Assembly: GCA_900550055.1 (NCBI GenBank)
Contig: URQU01000072.1
Location: 1 to 7,434, forward strand
Length of the DNA stretch: 7,434 nucleotides
Source: an uncultured Coriobacteriaceae bacterium
Lineage (GTDB): Bacteria > Actinomycetota > Coriobacteriia > Coriobacteriales > Eggerthellaceae
Direction: 5' to 3'
Part shown: positions 5,641 to 7,434 of the stretch, piece after piece
Position numbering within the stretch: the first letter of the stretch is position 1
Layout of the letters: each line of letters starts with the position of its first letter
Notes under the pieces: model-generated
The model's input: the letters and a program-made list of their open reading frames with translations, nothing else
Databases searched by the model: none
What the model was told of the DNA's origin: nothing
Program-made: the position numbers and the translations under genes

Positions 5641-5660
5641 TTTGCGCGCACGCACAAGCG
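5641..5660 (-). promoter_or_regulatory. Shared leader element before the downstream thioesterase gene
   Basis: TTTGCGCGCACGCACAAGCG differs at one position from the element at 4802-4821. On the minus strand it ends 3 nt before the AAGGAGG ribosome binding site, the same distance as in the peptidase leader. The single difference puts one mismatch in the predicted stem. Confidence 0.45.
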
Positions 5661-5690
5661 CATCGGCGCCGCATGCGAACGCGATGGAAT

Positions 5691-5741
5691 GCCTGCCGCC
5701 GCACCGCAAAACGCGACGCACGTTCAGCCCCAGCGGCAGGC
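5691..5741. repeat. 9-bp inverted repeat between the two thioesterase genes
   Basis: GCCTGCCGC (5691-5699) and GCGGCAGGC (5733-5741) are exact reverse complements separated by 33 bp, in the 126-bp gap between the thioesterase genes. No T-tract follows on the minus strand. It may be a weak 3'-end structure of the upstream gene or chance in GC-rich DNA. Confidence 0.25.
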
Positions 5742-5751
5742 GGTTAGCGCT

Positions 5752-6180
5752 TTACGCTTTGTGCTCTGCAGCCAGCTTGCGCTGCTTCTCGGCGAAATGC
5801 TCCTTCGTCACGATCTTCGTGATGAACGTGCCCTCCGAGATGGTGTCGCCAAGCTCGTCGGTTGCGATGACGTGCCAGAACTGCTTGCGTCCGCCGTACG
5901 AGGGCTCCTCGCGCTCAAGCTCGGCGACGCCGGTGATGACGCCGTCTTTGCGCGCCTTCTTGTGGCGAATGGTGGTTTCCAGGCCGAAAATAAGCTCCTT
6001 GTCGAAGTCCGTCAGCTCCTCGGCCGCGCGCGATGCGCACGATTCCAGCAGCGCGATGGTGGCGCCGCCGTGCAAAAACCCATGCGGCTGGTATATTTCC
6101 GGACGCACGGGCATACGCATTTCCACGCGGTTCTTCTCAACGCTGATGGTGGTGATGCCCAAGGTGTCGAGCAACGTCAT
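5752..6180 (-). CDS. PaaI-like hotdog-fold thioesterase (HGG motif intact)
   Basis: The 142-residue protein carries the classical PaaI/4HBT-type active site QPHGFLHGGATIALLESCAS (31-50): His37-Gly38-Gly39 and candidate catalytic Glu46. A hydrophobic strand pattern follows (LIFGLETTIRHKKARKDGVI), then strands ending in GTFITKIV. It should hydrolyse acyl- or aryl-CoA thioesters in the cytoplasm; homologues act in phenylacetate and menaquinone-related metabolism, but the sequence does not assign a pathway. The start ATG at 6180 has AGGAGG (6187-6192) at 6-nt spacing. The same frame stays open upstream to about 6801, but that stretch is antisense-phase shadow of the flippase gene and rich in Arg. 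A terminator hairpin sits 11 nt before the ribosome binding site. Confidence 0.86.
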   Translation of the reverse strand: MTLLDTLGITTISVEKNRVEMRMPVRPEIYQPHGFLHGGATIALLESCASRAAEELTDFDKELIFGLETTIRHKKARKDGVITGVAELEREEPSYGGRKQFWHVIATDELGDTISEGTFITKIVTKEHFAEKQRKLAAEHKA

Positions 6181-6203
6181 AAGCTTCCTCCTGATAACGA
6201 AAC

Positions 6204-6227
6204 GGGGCCGCACACAAGCGCGGCCCC
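6204..6227 (-). terminator. Terminator or attenuator hairpin after the flippase-like gene
   Basis: GGGGCCGC (6204-6211) pairs perfectly with GCGGCCCC (6220-6227) around an 8-nt loop. On the minus strand it is followed by GTTTCGTT, a modest T-rich tail, then directly by the AGGAGG of the thioesterase gene. It lies 32 bp past the flippase stop. A -10-like TATACT (complement of 6251-6256) just upstream could start a separate thioesterase transcript through this hairpin. Confidence 0.6.
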
Positions 6228-6259
6228 AACCTGAACTTGGTTTGTGAATAAGTATACGG

Positions 6260-7434
6260 TTACGAAGAACCCTCTTCGCCGGGCAAATCATCAGGCGTGT
6301 CCGCCGCACGCGGCGCCTTCGCGGTAGTCGCCGGCTCAAAAGGCACGATAGGCTGCGCCTGCGTGTCCGCAATCCGGACAGAAGGCTCGGTTCGCTCCGC
6401 TTCCGCAGGCGCACCGGCCTCGGCGAACGGCACCGTTTGAGCAGCAGGTGAAGCCGCAATCCCCTCCGCAAAAGGCACCGTATCGGCGGAAGGCACGGGC
6501 GTTTCACCCTCCACAAAGGGAACCGTGTCGGCGACCAGCGCAGGCGTATCGCCCTGCGCAAAAGGCACCGTCTGGGCAGCGGCGTTCGCCATCGCTGTGC
6601 CGCCCGTCCCAGCGGCACCGCCCGCTGCGACCCCGCCAGCTTCCGGCGGCACCGTACCCGCAACTGGCTGCCCACCACGCGTCGCATGCGCACCGGCAGA
6701 ACCCGCCATACGCGAACGCAAAGCCGCCGCACGCTTGAACCGCGCCGCGTCGGCGCGAGCTTCTTCCTCCAAGCGCGCCGCCGTAGCAGCCGTACCGGCA
6801 ACGGCTCCCATATCCTGATCGTACGCCGCCTGCTTCACATCGCCCTTGAACGCCTTCGTGGTGTTGATGAGCACGGCACCGATGATGAACGGCATCCAGA
6901 ACACGATGCCACGATACACCAGGCCGATTGCCGTACCGGCCGCCGCCGACTCGCCGAAGCTGGTGAACGCCACCACGACGGCCGCCTCGACCACGCCGAC
7001 GCCCTGCGGCGTGACCGAGATCATGGCGAACAGCGTTGCCACCACATAACCGCACACCAGCGCCGGCGCCGTGTCGACGCCGAACCCGATGCCCACCAGC
7101 GCGAAGCACGAAAGCTCGCACAAGCTGGCGATCAGCGAGCATCCGTACGCCTGCAGCGTGGGTTTGGGGCTGTGGCCGATCATGCCGGCGGCCTCGGAAA
7201 ACGCCTGCGCGATGCGCTCGGCCCACGGCTCGAGCGGCTTTTTGCGCACACGCGCGACCACCTTACGGCTCACGCGTTCGGCGGGCCGCAAAAGGCGCAT
7301 AAGCAAATCGGGCTTTTTATGCGCCAGGATAAGCAGCGCAACCATGGTTCCCACCAGGCACAACACCACCATGCCCATAAGGAACCACACAGGAGACAGC
7401 CCCACGGTGACCGCCAGGAACACGAACGCGCACA
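6260..7434 (-). CDS. Flippase-like LPG_synthase_TM (UPF0104) membrane protein with repetitive tail (5' end outside window)
   Basis: This is the C-terminal part of a polytopic membrane protein related to the transmembrane domain of lysylphosphatidylglycerol synthase, AglD and YbhN. The hallmark segments are TPQGVGVVEAAVVVAFTSFG and YRGIVFWMPFIIGAVLINTT, which match the family's P-x-G-x-G-x-x-E and R-x-x-x-F-W-x-P signatures. Numbering from the GTG at 7423, the membrane part ends near residue 190. The frame is open to the window edge, so this GTG is probably internal. About 197 residues follow: a helical Ala/Glu/Arg stretch (211-240), a Gly/Ala-rich part, then six units of about 15 residues built on TVPFAEG (284-370), and an acidic end PDDLPGEEGSS. 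The tail is predicted cytoplasmic. The role is probably lipid or glycolipid translocation; no aminoacyl-transferase domain follows, so it is not MprF. Confidence 0.82.
   Translation of the reverse strand, partial: CAFVFLAVTVGLSPVWFLMGMVVLCLVGTMVALLILAHKKPDLLMRLLRPAERVSRKVVARVRKKPLEPWAERIAQAFSEAAGMIGHSPKPTLQAYGCSLIASLCELSCFALVGIGFGVDTAPALVCGYVVATLFAMISVTPQGVGVVEAAVVVAFTSFGESAAAGTAIGLVYRGIVFWMPFIIGAVLINTTKAFKGDVKQAAYDQDMGAVAGTAATAARLEEEARADAARFKRAAALRSRMAGSAGAHATRGGQPVAGTVPPEAGGVAAGGAAGTGGTAMANAAAQTVPFAQGDTPALVADTVPFVEGETPVPSADTVPFAEGIAASPAAQTVPFAEAGAPAEAERTEPSVRIADTQAQPIVPFEPATTAKAPRAADTPDDLPGEEGSS
6342..6571 (-). repeat. Tandem 45-bp coding repeats in the flippase tail
   Basis: The plus-strand core GGCACCGT recurs at 6429, 6474, 6519 (as GGAACCGT) and 6564, exactly 45 bp apart each time. 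A diverged copy, GGCACGAT, lies at 6342, 87 bp from the next, which equals two units minus one codon. In protein the units read QTVPFAQGDTPALVA, DTVPFVEGETPVPSA, DTVPFAEGIAASPAA and QTVPFAEAGAPAEAE, followed by two degenerate ones. Confidence 0.8.

Noticed and set aside
5626..5721. Longer N-terminus of the divergent thioesterase
   Set aside because: AAGGAGG at 5631-5637 supports the ATG at 5625, and hotdog proteins of this type begin near here.
6181..6801. 207-codon extension upstream of the HGG thioesterase in the same frame
   Set aside because: It overlaps the flippase tail in another phase, is Arg/Leu/Pro-rich, and the AGGAGG at 6187-6192 clearly sets the start at 6180.

Overview
This is a GC-rich bacterial window with compact gene spacing, clear AGGAGG-type ribosome binding sites and OFA-type major facilitator transport. 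It fits an actinobacterium of the class Coriobacteriia (Eggerthella/Gordonibacter/Adlercreutzia-like). The lineage is inferred from gene style and composition; no marker gene is present to prove it.

Layout. (1) 1-438, plus strand: the C-terminal end of a UvrA-family ABC ATPase, cut by the left edge. (2) 502-1833, minus strand: an SLC13/ArsB-like anion permease, convergent with uvrA. (3) 1834-2187: a divergent intergenic region with a perfect 12-bp inverted repeat, an 11-bp direct repeat and a leader hairpin. (4) 2188-3741, plus strand: an OFA-like MFS transporter whose last ~95 codons run through three copies of a palindromic repeat and end antisense to the next gene. (5) 3692-4783, minus strand: a membrane-anchored C39-like cysteine peptidase. 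(6) 4784-5151: intergenic, with a fourth repeat copy and a strong minus-strand terminator. (7) 5152-5625 and 5752-6180, minus strand: two hotdog-fold PaaI-like thioesterases. (8) 6260-7434, minus strand: the C-terminal part of a flippase-like (LPG_synthase_TM/UPF0104) membrane protein with a long repetitive cytoplasmic tail, cut by the right edge.

The genes do not form one obvious pathway. They are mostly single transcription units: two transporters facing away from each other, a cell-surface peptidase, and a minus-strand cluster of a membrane flippase-like protein and two acyl-CoA-type thioesterases, partly separated by terminators.

The most unusual signals are: a REP-like family (four copies, unit about 35-39 bp) that has apparently extended the reading frame of the MFS transporter; a near-identical 20-nt leader element placed 3 nt before the ribosome binding site of two unrelated genes; and an exact 45-bp (15-residue) repeat period in the flippase tail. 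I found no CRISPR array, intact insertion sequence, complete RNA gene or recognisable defence system.
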